The notes beneath the pieces are model-generated. The model ran no database searches and was not told the DNA's origin. It worked only from the letters and a program-made list of their open reading frames with translations. From Gentiana macrophylla (lineage: Eukaryota > Streptophyta > Magnoliopsida > Gentianales > Gentianaceae), in contig CM047815.1 of assembly GCA_026214975.1 (NCBI GenBank), forward strand, positions 80,062,800-80,126,799: 64,000 bases of DNA. The letters are read 5' to 3'. Made by a program: the position numbers and the translations under genes. Positions 35,201-46,980 of the stretch are shown here, one piece after another. Positions within the stretch are counted from its first letter, which is position 1; every line of letters starts with the position of its first letter.

Positions 35201-38200
35201 TGTTGCTATGTCTAAATTAATGTTTCAAGTTTTCTGCAGCTCATTGGTGTGACCATGCTTGTGGATTTTATTGCTTTTTTTTTTTTTTTTTTCCTAACAA
35301 TTCTGTTCATAAAATGCTTTGTGGCTTGGCAAAGTTTAGGTGACCAATCCTGGGTATAGTTCTCGCTTGGTCGAGTTAAATAAATTTGCTGAATGACAGA
35401 GATGGCTTCTAATTCAACTTATGAAATGATTTAGGATCCTATTGGTTCTAGATGGGCTTATAGTTTATTTATTCTTATTTGCTAATTTATTATTTTCAAA
35501 TATACCTTTTGTACTTTTTATTATTATTTTATTTTAATTTTTTTATTAAACATTTCTTCAGGGGTAGACAATGATGAAGTTTTAAAGATGTTCAATAATG
35601 GTGGTGCCGATCCAAAAGGCAGTCAACCTGGGGATCTTTACATTATCATTAAGGTTGTACAGATTGTTCTTGCGTTATTGTCTCTGCTCTATACATCATC
35701 TCTCTGGTTATTTTTTGACCTCTAATAATGTTTAATATACCCAGTGTCTGATTTTCAACTCTTGTTTTGTACATTATTAAAAGGTAAGGGCTGACCCTGT
35801 ATTTCGGAGAGAAGGGTCCAACGTACATGTTGATGCCAATCTTAGCCTCACTCAGGTCTCTCTCTCTCTCTCTCTCTCTGTTTTTTTGTTGTTGCTAGTT
35901 TCGCTCAGAGAATTGTTATGAAGTTGTGTGTGCTTATGGAAGTCGAGTTATATTTTTTGATGTGCATGCCTCGGCAAATTTAGCTTTAGCACGTGTTATT
36001 TATTACTTTTCGAAAGAAGAAGAAAGAGAACCTGAACAAATCATCTTGGATATGGTGATTATATTCTTCAACTCCTCATCATCTTTCTTAGTTTTGTTAT
36101 CTGTCTCTGCTCTTTTTTGGTGGTGGGGGTGGGGGTTCATCTTTCTCTTTTCGGAGTTTTGTAGGTATATGTTCGTCATTCCTCTAAATTGCACTTCTGG
36201 GCTTTATAGGCATTGTGGAAAGATGACAGATTACACTGTTCATCTTACTGTTCCTTTTCTTAGCTTAAGTTGTCTAACTAATGGGATGGTCTTTAACCCT
36301 ATTATGTTAGTCTTTTGTTGTTTTAATTAGTTGGTTAAGTGTTTATCCTTATTTAAAGTTTGTAGCTGTTTACAGCCATTGGCTTTGAATTTAGAATGGC
36401 TGGTGGCCCTCTATAAATAGTTGTAATTCTATCTTGAGAATAATAAGAAAGAATACTCTTCTTTGTTAAATTCTATAGGCATATCTTCTCTTTCCCAATT
36501 CGCTGCTTGTTATTTGTAAATTGGAAGTACAAGTGTACGACCATGATTGGTCCTATCTGAGGACACCGAGCTAGAAGCTACTTCCATGATAAAACTCAGC
36601 AACATATTTGTTAAGCTTTGTAGGAAAAGTGCTATTATAGATTTTCCTCTAACAAGCCCATTCACCTGTGTAGCTTACCAATATGCGCACAAGAGTGCAC
36701 ATGAGTATACATGATGTAGCAAAGTTAACTTACCAAACAGTAGTAGTAGTATGTTTGTTGTTGCACTTACAGAAAAACAGTATTCTTGCTGTACCATAGT
36801 AGCAACAATAGTTTTTTCCGTAATGAAGGGGTGGGGGAGGAGAGAGGGGGGTAGAACCCTTGATGCTCCGTGTTAGAATGCCTACTCAAAACTTGAGGTG
36901 TTGAAGAAAGGCATACTTTATATACTTATCTCTAACAATAATAGTCTGAAACTCAACACAAAATGGTCATTAAGCAGGATGGATTATTGTAGGAGAAATT
37001 CTTCTAGTCCAAGGCACAATATGCATTTTGTCATGCACTTCCAGTATGTAACACGCTATGTGCTGTTTAAAACGTCTTTCTCCATTGTTGATGCAGACCT
37101 TCTTCATTCAAGGATTGGAATCTCTGAATCCTTCCTAATGCATGGAAGTGTGATGCCCAAACTTAATCTTCCATGTCCTTAAAGCTTACATGACCATCAA
37201 TTGCAGCATTCTTTCTCTCTGGAGCCATCTTTTGCTGAATCTCTAACATCTTTGACACTGGATTCCATACTTTCCTCCATCAATTCATGACACAAAAGTA
37301 ATCAGTAAGTTTTAATCTTCATCTTTACAATCTGTCCAAGGTACCTGCCCTTTGATGGCTCGCTAGCCAAAGAATCCATGGATACCGCCTCTACCAAACA
37401 GTCTTTATGGATCATGTATTTTGCTGACTTTTAACAGCAGTTTTCAAGGTAAACGTATTATAATTGTCAGGTTCTCATCCAAGCAAATTCTCAACTTCAC
37501 ATTCTAATTAGTAGTTCTTGAGGAGTGTCATCAAGGAATACCTGAACATCAGCATCCCTCTTTGTACATTGGGCTATCTCTTATGCTTATGTTTATCAGA
37601 TTTGGGACCTTGAGCTTCAGTACTCAATCTGAGCTTTCTTTTGAGCTTGGAGCTCAGCTGTATACATCTGCTAGGTTTCACCCCATTTCCCAGCTGCACC
37701 TCTACCTTCCTCATGACAAACCCTTGACTAAAGAAGCTTCCTCCACATCCAAGAATCTGACTTTCTTTGTGCTACCTACTAAGTTGATGTTTTTCGTTTG
37801 ACAGTGGCACCAGTTTAACCCATTAACTGTTGGTTTCACACGATACTATATTCCTCAATAGCTTCATGAATAGCACCTGCTGTTCACGTTGTTTTTTGCG
37901 CTTGGTTCTCCTTAGGCAAATTACTTGGGCTATACTTGATTCGAAAAGGTTTTGCTTGATTCGAGTTTAACTGTTATGCTTCCTTTTGGGTCTTAAGAAC
38001 ATCTTAAGAACATAGACATTCTTTCAATTATATAGAAGAAATTTGTTTTATGCACACATTAAACTGTTTGCATCTTGCAGGCTATTTTGGGAGGTACCGT
38101 TCAGGTTCCGACTTTGACTGGTGATGTCATTGTTAAGGTTTGTTTTACCCAATGAGTTAACTTTTCCTTCTTTCACCCCTGCTTATTGCTGTAAACATTG

Positions 38201-38731
38201 CTTCAGAGAGTGAGATAATCTAATATTGCACCTTTATTTTCTATTTGGTTTGATTATGCAAGTCTTGTTGGATGAGGCAAGCAAGTATTGAGTTTTTTTT
38301 TATATATATAATTGTTTATACAAGTATTGCAATAGATTGGATACATGCCTCTTGGTTATTTGAATTTATATCAGAAGACTGACCTGAATTGTGTGTATGT
38401 GGCTTTTTTATTTTTTAAATCTTAGTGACGGCTTGCATATTTCATTAGAATACAATCATCAAATTAACCCTTTACAAGTTTGTGAATACATTGACCTGTA
38501 ATCTTGATTTGGAGCCCTCAATATTGATAGGATGATGAAATAAAGACAGTGATAAGTTTATGTATTGTGGTGTCACTGTATACAATCAGTGTTCTAAAAC
38601 TGCCCAGGCGGTGCCTAGGCGCTTAGGCTTACCTCCCACCGATGCGATTACACCCTAGGCGGACATGTCTAGGTGGGTAGGGTTCTATGCGGGGTTTGGG
38701 CGGGTTCTAGGCCGGCTAGGCGGTAGGGCCT

Positions 38732-38771
<40 letters not shown>

Positions 38772-40363
38772 CGAAAGACTTTACAAAAAAAAAAAGCTAG
38801 CATCACTGCAACGAGTTCTTCCACTCTTGACTCTTGAGTTCTTAGACTTATTTTAACTTAATCTCATGTGTTTTTGTACTTAAGTTAGTCTCTTGACACA
38901 TTTCCTTAATGCTTATGCTTTAGGATTTATTGATTTACGTTTGACAACCATAGTATTATTTAAAAATAAATAAATAATAAATAAAACCCCAGGGGCCGCT
39001 TACGCCAGGCGCCCATCACCTCCCGACTAGCGCCTAACGCCTTTTAGAACAATGTATACAATTGGTGCTAGTCCTATGGCATCCGCTCAACCGCTGATTC
39101 AAATTCTTTGATGACTATGGGGTAAAGGAGTCGCATCAAATTCACATCTTCATATCCTTTGTTTGGATATTCTAAATCTCTATACCGGATGTAGCACTGT
39201 AACTCACTTGTTGAAATTCCTTGTTTCTAACACAGAAGTAGAGTGGATGTTTATGCTTCTTTCTACCGGTCCACAATAATGAGGCTTGATTTAGATCTTC
39301 ATACATGAAATAAAAATTGTTAGAAGTACCTTAACATGATTTTATTTTTTTTTTTGCTGGATCATCAGTTTTTGGATAATTTGTATTTCAGCTATTCACT
39401 ATTTTATTTAGCAGTTCTTGCTCCTTTTATGCTATTGTGCTTTCGTGATCAATTGGTTTATTGTCTGTGTAATGCAGGTCCAGCCTGGTACTCAGCCAGG
39501 TCAAAAAGTTGTCCTGAAACTAAAAGGTAAAAGTTAGTCTCAGTACTTTTATTTATTTATATACATGTTGCATAATAATACAATGCTGGTTCCTCACTCC
39601 AGTATACTAATGCTTAGTTGGACGGTGCATACTAATGCTTCATGAAAACAGAATCATTTAATGGTAAAAAAAGGATTTACTTAATGAGAAATGCATGTCT
39701 ACTATTTTGGTAGGAACTGATTCAGATTTTATCTGTTGTGACAAATTGTTTGTAGAAAGATGATGGGGATATATGTAGGATGATTATTTGATTGCGTGTT
39801 TAAGTATTTGTAGTTTTTGTTTCCTACTTGTTATCTTTCTGGAAGTTCAAGTATGTATTACGCCCCTGAGATAATAATGTGCATATATTTTCAATCATAA
39901 TCTGATTCGATATTTTTTTGTTGCTTATATGCAGGGTTAAGGGCTGGGAAATCCTCTTTGTTCGGGATCAATATGTCCACTTCAATGTCAGAATACCCAC
40001 GCATTTATTTTGTATCTTGTATAGATGCATTTTTTTAATTATTTTGTCCTGACAAAACCTTAAGGAGCACGGTTTTGGTTGACGTTTTACTACATGTAGT
40101 GGACTTGATAAAATCTTGTCATACAACAACGAGTCTTGAACTTGAGACCTATCCAATAGCTCAGTATTATTGCCACTGGCAACTTGTATAGATGGATTAC
40201 TGACAAGTTTTAATGCACCGAGCTGCGTCTTTATCTTGCTCTTTTTAATATTTATCATTATTTCAGGAACTTGACACAAAGACAGAGGCAATTAATTGAA
40301 GAGTTTGCTAAAGAAGAGAAAGGCGAGTATGAAAAGCGTGCGGCAGCAGGTGCTTGTGGCTGA
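29290..40363 (+). CDS. GFA2: Mitochondrial-type DnaJ/HSP40 co-chaperone (GFA2-like), about 17 exons with frame lesions
   Basis: Exons, as far as resolved: 29290-about 29384, about 29489-29567, 30206-30287, 30421-30502, 30600-30639, 31851-31964, 33051-33097, 33175-33252, 33474-33535, 33631-33708, 33968-34040, 35562-35653, 35784-35855, 38081-38137, 39478-39526, 39935-40000, 40267-40363. Order: N-terminal presequence (MIRSNGLRTLAHQLA), J domain (DYYDTL; EIKKAYYG; HPD at 30435-30443), Gly/Phe linker, four CxxC-type zinc motifs (CNT-, CPLC, CQNC, CKTC), C-terminal substrate domain (FRREGSNVHVDA, QAILGGTVQVPTL, PGTQPGQKVVLKLKG) and QRQRQLIEEF before the stop. The known role of the family is to stimulate mitochondrial Hsp70. 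Single-base losses lie at about 30236 (GG to G), 30494, 33081 and 39965 (run of G), and the linker repeat is out of phase. The product is about 420 residues if these are sequence errors. Exon 1 and 2 borders are the least certain. Confidence 0.85.
31899..31961 (+). repeat. 23-bp repeat, nearly three units, inside the DnaJ Gly/Phe linker exon
   Basis: Units 31899-31921, 31922-31944 and a partial 31945-31961 all carry GG(C/T)GGTTTCAACTGCTT. The first two are identical. They encode Gly-Gly-Phe-Asn in the linker between the J domain and the zinc domain. The period of 23 is not a multiple of three, so each unit shifts frame unless one base is missing from every copy. Confidence 0.9.
34536..34622. 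repeat. Mixed (TA)/(CA)/(TG) microsatellite in DnaJ intron 11
   Basis: Alternating purine-pyrimidine tract with ACACACAC and GTGTGTGCGTGCGCGC segments, of a type able to adopt unusual helical forms. A CT/CA-rich tract follows at about 34965-35030. Confidence 0.8.
35856..38080 (+). other. Long DnaJ intron 13 (2.2 kb)
   Basis: Starts with a (CT)n tract after the donor. Open frames at 35926-36330, 36898-37182 and 37562-37801 have no motifs I recognise, and the DnaJ reading resumes cleanly at 38081, so this is intron. Part of it (about 36520-37960) differs in texture from the flanks and may be an old insertion that I cannot classify. Confidence 0.5.
38587..39052. mobile_element. Mutator-like MITE with GC-rich arms and TA core, 466 bp
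   Basis: An exact 10-bp direct repeat, TGTATACAAT, flanks it (38577-38586 and 39053-39062). The left end carries GTGTTCTAAAACTGCCCAGG and the reverse complement of the right end reads TTGTTCTAAAAGGCGTTAGG. Both arms are rich in CCTAGGCG words and the centre holds a (TA)n run (about 38735-38768). Target duplications of 9-11 bases suggest the Mutator superfamily. It sits in DnaJ intron 14 and has no coding capacity. Confidence 0.7.
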
Positions 40364-40680
40364 ACTGGTGTGCACCGGAAAGCAAAGGCAAAATGAAGAA
40401 TTGTCGCGAGAATAGAAACATGGATTTTACATCGATTAGAATTTTAGAGAATACATACGGGTTTAGCCTTTGTTGGCCTTGTTTCTTTCGTTTTGGGGCG
40501 TTCGGTATAGTTTCTACTGTTATTTGTTTCATTTTTAGTATACCCCTCCCTGAGAAAACGGTGTCTTCCGTTTTGGCAATTTAATTTAGTCTGAATCAAT
40601 CACCAGCTATTATTATGTACATAATACGCTCTTTAAGAAATGAGAAGGTAATCTCAAGTAATAAAATTTTAGTTTTTGAA
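40364..40680 (+). other. 3' flank of the DnaJ gene
   Basis: Probably 3' untranslated region. AATAAAATTTT at about 40660 is a candidate polyadenylation signal region. No other feature seen. Confidence 0.4.
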
Positions 40681-41100
40681 TGAAAAGCATCTACTTTTAC
40701 TGTAACTTGTTTGTTGGAGGATGATAATACTACTGGAGGTAGTTTTCCTCAAGTTGTGGTGGTTCTGCTGGTGGCCACCGGAGGAGAGTTGGACGAAGAA
40801 CTCATGGCTTTGATACCATGAAAGAGTGAAACAAAATCAAACTCTTTCGTTAGATTCACCATTGTCTCTGATTGTACGGACGGATATATTTACACTATAA
40901 CGGGAAGGTTTTGGATAGAGAGTGTTTTTAGAAATGAATGATCATTGCGCCGAATCGATCTGAAACACACAGCTTTACTGGCCAGGCCCGATCAGCTTCA
41001 CTCCATGTCCTCTATATAAACATACTAACAACAAAATAGCATGCTAGGTGTACCACTCAGAAATAGATACATGTCAACTCACAATTGGTCCACATGTTCC
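40681..41100 (-). mobile_element. 5' fragment of a copia-type element (LTR end, primer site, gag start)
   Basis: On the minus strand, TGGTATCAAAGC (40807-40818) is a primer-binding site for initiator Met-tRNA differing from the usual one by one base. Just before it the LTR ends CTCTTTCA; just after it an ATG begins MSSSSNSPPVATS, a typical copia gag N-terminus that soon meets a stop. The LTR part extends to about 41100 with a TATATAAA-like box near 41016. The rest of the element is missing, so this is a truncated insertion abutting the DnaJ 3' end. Confidence 0.55.
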
Positions 41101-42562
41101 CAAAATAATTCTTTTGCTCGGCCTTTAACTTTTTATTTTATTTTACGTATTCCTTTTTATTTTTTATACCAGAAACGAAAGAATTTTATTAAAACAACAA
41201 AATACTACCGGACCTACGCCGAAAAAAGCTGGACAACTTTCAGATCACTACCAGCCAGTAAGCTGGACACCATCACTACAGGCAACCAAAAGAAAAGTAT
41301 GGGAAACCCATACCAACCAAATTCAACTATTCAAATCGTTAGTATATGACATGATTTTCAGAATATAATAATAAGTCAATCTTAAACATAGCTTAATACT
41401 TAATACTTAAACACAACTAAACTATAAACAAACGATCCGAAACACCAACCATACCGACTGATCTAAGCAATACGTAAAAACTAAAAGCTACAACATGCAA
41501 AGACAACAACAACCTAGATCTAACCCCAATCTTCATGAAGCACCAAACCTTCAAAGGAACATATCCATCGCCATATAAAAGGTAATTCCGCCTGCAGAGT
41601 AGCAAATCCCACCAATCATCACCAAAAATCGAGCTTGAAGAGTCGCAAGAAGCCATCGATTTCCGCCATCGAGAGCAAAGATCACGAGACAAGAATTCAA
41701 GACCGCGCTGAAATCGCCCACCATTTTAAGCGCTTTCTAGCAGATCTAAAGGCGCCACAGAGAGCAGGAGAGACAAGCATCCGTAGAACCGCCAGTTCGC
41801 ATATCTACAAGCAGAACTGGCCGCCATCTAGAACGGAAGAAAAGAAGAAAACCGCAGGCAAGAGTCTACGAAGGATGGAAATAGGAAAAGAAGAGGTAGA
41901 TCAAGAAAAGAAAACAACAAAAGAAAGGAAAAGAAAAGAAAAGAAAAACAATAACTGCACTGCCCTGCCCTTTACGCCCCGGCGCCGGAGGAGCTTATCA
42001 CCAAGGGAAGGGTGGTTTTCAGAGAGAGGCAGAGAGAAAATGTTTTTTGAGAGAGAATACTATCGCCTCCCCTCTAACTCATTTGGTCCGTAAGTAAATT
42101 AGTGACATTATTTCCCCCGAAAGAGTAATGCATAAATCTAGAACAAGGAGTGTGATTTAAATACACATTATATCCACACAAAAACACAAATAAATTTAGT
42201 TTAAGTGGTTGAAATTATTTTTCGCTTCTATTTTCTTTGATAATTATAAATATTGTTTGGCGTGGCATTTGTGTGTACACTTTGTGTGGACAAAATCTGG
42301 TACAAATACTTTTCCTAGAACAAAGCTACCACCGGGTAAGTATAACAAAGTTTCAACTTCTTTCATCATGTTGGGAATAAAATTTAGTTTTGATGATGAT
42401 TCATCGTATTCAAGAACATGTTTGTTAACACCCCATTGATGAAGTGTCAAACTAACTCGCTATAAAGTGGAAAGCAAATGATGTCTAGAATTGAATGTAT
42501 AAGTTTTACTGTAGTCCGATAATTGTATAGGTTATATGCATAAGAATCGTAATAGATAGAAG
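41101..42562. other. Unclassified sequence between retroelements
   Basis: The 152-codon plus-strand frame at 41635-42093 is Lys/Arg/Glu-rich with purine-rich low-complexity DNA (AAAGAAAAG runs) and no motif, so I do not call it a gene. No LTR or exon boundary could be placed here. Confidence 0.4.
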
Positions 42563-44166
42563 TGTTGAAGAATCGACATCAAAATCATCTAAGAAATCGA
42601 AAACACTTAGACAATCGGAAATCGAATACGTGGATCAAGATATACACCAAGAATCAAGTTCACCGAGAAATCAAGAAGGTAAGTTCACGAGGACACAGAC
42701 TGATTGGCTTATCTATAATCAAGGCCGAGGGAACAGATCAGATTTGAAGAACCGAGGACACATGCACTCATTAAGGAAGATTGAAGAACTGAGGGTTCAA
42801 ACTTAGTTATGAAGATTTTTAAGCCGAGACTGTAAGGTTAGAATTCAGGTAAGTCTGTGATGGCCTGAACTGACTTTATAGATCTTGAAAGAAGACCTAA
42901 GTATCATAAGGACAATGATATCTTAGAAGATCTTTATAAGGAATGGTGTAATCTGCTTCAAATACATAAAATCAGAAAAATAGAGTACTGAAGTTTTTGA
43001 AGAAGAGTAAAAACTCAGTTAATGCTCTAAGTCAGTTAAGCAAACTGAAAACTGACATACTCAGTATAAAACTGATGAGGAAACTCAGTTTTATAAGTCA
43101 GTCATCCAACAAATTAAACTAAAAGTACATTCGAACGTTGTAAAGGAAGCAACTCTATTGGATGAAATACTGACAAGTCAGAACGGTCACAAAATATAGC
43201 CGTTACAAGATAGACGTTGATACAATTCAAATTCAAACGAAATGAACGTTGGACCTCACACTATAAATAGATGACTTTGCACCAAGGATCAAACACCAAG
43301 AATTAACAAGATTACAAGCATTCTTGTGCAAGAGTCTCGTTAATTCGAATTATTATTTGCGCTCAACAAGATCTTATCTAGTATTCTTCAATTGTTCAAG
43401 CTACATCGATCTTATCCAGATTTCTACACTTTGAAGAACCACAAACAAGAATTAATTAATTGATTCTCAGCCCAACTTTGATCTTAATCAAAGGCTTAGA
43501 CTGTGAAGCAATCCGGTCATGGAGTTGCCAAGGACAGTTGTGACATTTGCAGTCGGGTAGATTGTGTTTATGGTGGTAGATGGTGAAGAGGCAATACAAC
43601 CCTCCAAGGACCAGTGGTTCAAGCAGTTGAAGAGCAGGCATTCAACATGTCTTTAGTTGTTTAGACAGTGACACTAGGGATTAGTCAAGGACTATCATAT
43701 ATGACTTTTTGTAACTGCGTACCTCAAGGAGTTCTAGTGGAATTTTCCTCCTACATCACAGAGGAAGAGTGGACTGACAGGATTACACCACTTGGAACCA
43801 CTATAATTCTTGCTCTACTTACTTTATGCATTTACATTCTGTTATTTACTTTATAGCACACTAGAATTAATTGTTATAAGCATACATAGTTCACAAACTG
43901 ACAGTCACCAGAATTCAGTTTTGCATACAGCTTATAGAATAACAAGATCCAGATAAAGGCTAAAACCTATATCCGCTGCCGGTTAACTCAGTTTTGTATA
44001 AGTCAGTTTGACTTAAACTCAGCTCTGTTAGCTCAACTCCACACAAGTTAAAACTGAACCTTAATTGTTGATCAATCTGTGCTAGACTCAATTTCCAGTT
44101 AGGTTTTTGGTGACAAGTTTATTCACCCCCCTCTAAACTTGTGTTAGCCTTTCTAAGGGACCAACA
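42563..44166 (+). repeat. 5' LTR of a large copia element, 1.6 kb
   Basis: Begins TGTTGAAG and ends GACCAACA, so the ends TGTTG and CAACA are inverted copies of each other. It is followed two bases later by a primer-binding site. AACTCAGT and AACTGA words recur many times. The matching 3' LTR is not present because the element is cut off near 50530. Confidence 0.7.
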
Positions 44167-44168
44167 AT

Positions 44169-44182
44169 TGGTATCGGAGAAG
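44169..44182 (+). promoter_or_regulatory. Primer-binding site of the copia element
   Basis: TGGTATCGGAGAAG resembles the initiator Met-tRNA primer site TGGTATCAGAGC used by plant copia elements and lies two bases after the LTR end. Confidence 0.7.
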
Positions 44183-44306
44183 TGTTTCTTTAACAAGACA
44201 TTGTTAAAAACTCATTTGCTCTATATCTCCTCTAGTTGTTCTCCTGAAAAAGCTCAGTGTTTAAGTTTCCAGACTTTTCATAATACAAATCTCATTCACT
44301 CACACA

Positions 44307-46980
44307 ATGGATAACAATCAAGATGCTGCATAAATGTTGATGTGCAACATGGACGGATTTGATGAATATAAACGCCGCTTATGTGCTTTTCTAGCAGCCT
44401 TCTCATGATGAGATGATTGATGTACTTGAAGGATGTAGGAGCTCATATCTAAACGAATTAGATCTATGCGCAATGATGGATCACGCATTTATATATCACA
44501 ATACATAAATAAAGGATTTAAACTACTACAAGGGGGTTAAGATTATGTTACCAATATCGGGAAGAGAAGCCTTGATCTTCCATGTGTTCTCCAAACGGCG
44601 GTTGATGGACACCCTTCTTGATAAACGAACCTCCTTGATATGCAACACCAAGAAAAACTTAGAGTTTTTCTACTTCTAAAACCCTGACAAGAAAACTAAT
44701 TTTTTTTTTTCTTTTAAGTGTGTAGGTCAAATTTTTGCCTTGCCAATACCCTTGGAATAACTCTCCTTTTATAGAGAGTAAATCTTGGTCTCCAAGTATT
44801 AATTAATTAAATAAATAATTAATTAAACAAAATAATAAGATATTTTCCTTAATGACTAATTGTGACATGTAATCGACCAAATAGAAATCAAATAACAAGT
44901 CATCCAACCAATCATATAACAAGAATATCTTTTATTTTCCATAACACAAGAAAATTAAATCTTGTGCTAAATGAAGACCTAAATGGCGCCACCTACTAGG
45001 GTTTCTAAGCCCACATAAAATGTCTTTTATTTGTATTATATTATTTACCCCAACTAAATAATATCCATGCATATCAATTAATTAGCCCAGCTAATTAATT
45101 ATCAATGAGGCCCAAATAACAAGAATATCACCAATTATGGGCCACATCGGGACCATTGACCTATAACCAAGAGAGCTCCAATAATTAATTATTCATTGAA
45201 CATAATAAGTACATTAATTATTAATTCCGGATTACGCCACCATAAACCCAAATCGAACTCTACCGATTATAGATGTATACTTATACTCAACCCATAGAGT
45301 GAATAAGCGCCCATTGATATAATCACTACATACGGATTAACCCTCCATAGATCGTCCATTCTCGAGTAGGAAGTCTCCGTGAACCCGACTCATAATATCT
45401 TATCCTTATTTACCATTAACCCCTCGATGATCAATTAGTTCACAACTCGACTAGTGATCAATTAGTCTAATATGAACTCGGCCGATCGATCACTTTCTTA
45501 GGTTAACAAACAAGTGGGTCGTCTCTCTACTTCCCGCAGAAGGAATGGATTCCATGTCTATGAAAATCGTAACTACTCACTCATCGTGAGATAGTGCCAA
45601 TGAGAAGTGGCTTGGAACACATATTTAAGTGAACCGTGAATTCAACACATCAAACACTACCCCGAGACAAGCAAAGACTCGTGATCACCTCAGATTAAGG
45701 TTGATCCATATATGATCATCTAATGATTTAATAAGATTCCTCGATTACGCATTATATCGAGAAATTCAGATTAAATCGGTCCACCCTATATGAATGCCAT
45801 CATATATAAATGCCCCCACGTAGTACCCTCTACCGATAGTCCCGATAAGACTATTACACCCTAAGGTGTTCGGGCGCATTATTGGTGTTTTAATCAAGAG
45901 ACCCTAAACTCGATTAAGTTCACCATGGACTTACTGATTTAAGTATATCACCACTAACTCAATCCTCACGCATGCCATACATCGAAAGTTAAGCGGTTAC
46001 ATACTGATATACTTAGGGTTTGTAGCAGTGTTTTACTTACAAGCACAAAGCAAGTAATAAGGTGAGATAAATTCTGTTATAAAAAACAATTACACAAATT
46101 GTCTTTCGGGCACTACACCTAACAGTACTCACTGATGGACCTATCCAGATCACCCATATGCAAACCACAGAAAATCAAGTTAGAGTCCCCAAGCCTAAAG
46201 TCGAATGGACCGTTGATGATCGGAAGAGAAATAACTCGAACAATGTCGCCATGGACATCATACTCAGAACTCTTGACAACAACATGTACCTGAAATTCAA
46301 GGATTGCACTACTGCAAAAGATATGTGGGAGAAACTTCAGTTAGTTTGCAAAGGAACTGATTCGATTAAAGAGAATAACATCTCGGTAGCAAAACAGAAG
46401 TTTGAGAATTTCAAGATGAAGCAGGCGATAATATTGATCAAATGGAAACAAGATTCAGATCTATCATGGATGAATTGGCTCTACTAAAGATTGATTATAC
46501 CAAAAAAGAAATCAACACTAGAATCATGAAGGCTTTACCAATGTGCTGGAAAATGAAGGTCACAACAATGGAAGAATCAAGAAGACTTGACATAGAAGAT
46601 TCTTTCAAAATCTTCTCAGATCTCAAAGCTTATGAATTCAGTGAAGATTTCACCATGACAACAGCTCTAATCAAAGCCATGTCGGAACCTAAAACAAAAC
46701 CTTTTGCAAAGAAAGAAATTTCAAATGATAATGAATAAACCTCATCTAGCAATCTTCAAAGAATTGGATGATATGGAGGAACATATGGCTCTAATGATGA
46801 ACAGACCAAGAATGAAGAGTGGACACCCAAACCACCGTAAGTTCATCAAGAGGACTCCTAAAAGAAGAAAGATGATGAATATCTTTGCTTCAACCGTAAG
46901 AAGCTCGATCACTACAAAGTCGAATGTCCAGAGTTGACCAAGAAGACTCAAAGAATGAAGAATCGCGTAAGAGCACTCTT
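44307..46980 (+). pseudogene. Copia gag, split by a solo LTR
   Basis: Gag starts at the ATG at 44307 (MDNNQDAA) and is soon broken by a stop. It is interrupted at 44427-46124 by an inserted LTR and resumes at 46130 with DGPIQIT, then KPKVEWTVDDRKRNNS, AMDIILRTLDNN and KDMWEKLQ. Typical copia gag continues with frame changes to a zinc knuckle near 46885-46930. There the second Cys is replaced (CFNRKK where CFNCKK is usual), followed by DHYKVEC. The protein would package RNA in an intact element; this one is inactive. Confidence 0.8.
44427..46124 (-). mobile_element. Solo LTR inserted in copia gag, 1.7 kb
   Basis: An exact 5-bp target duplication, GTACT, lies at 44422-44426 and 46125-46129. 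The insert begins TGAAGGATGTAG and ends CACCTAACA, giving the TG...CA ends of an LTR. On the minus strand it starts TGTTAGGTGTAGTGCCCG, the more usual LTR start, so minus orientation is preferred. It has no coding sequence and no second LTR, so it is a solo LTR left by recombination. Confidence 0.8.

Noticed and set aside
35926..36330. 134-codon hydrophobic frame
   Set aside because: It lies inside DnaJ intron 13 with flanking exons in normal phase; no homology recognised.
41635..42093. 152-codon Lys/Arg/Glu-rich frame
   Set aside because: Purine-rich low-complexity DNA between retroelement pieces, without motif or promoter context.
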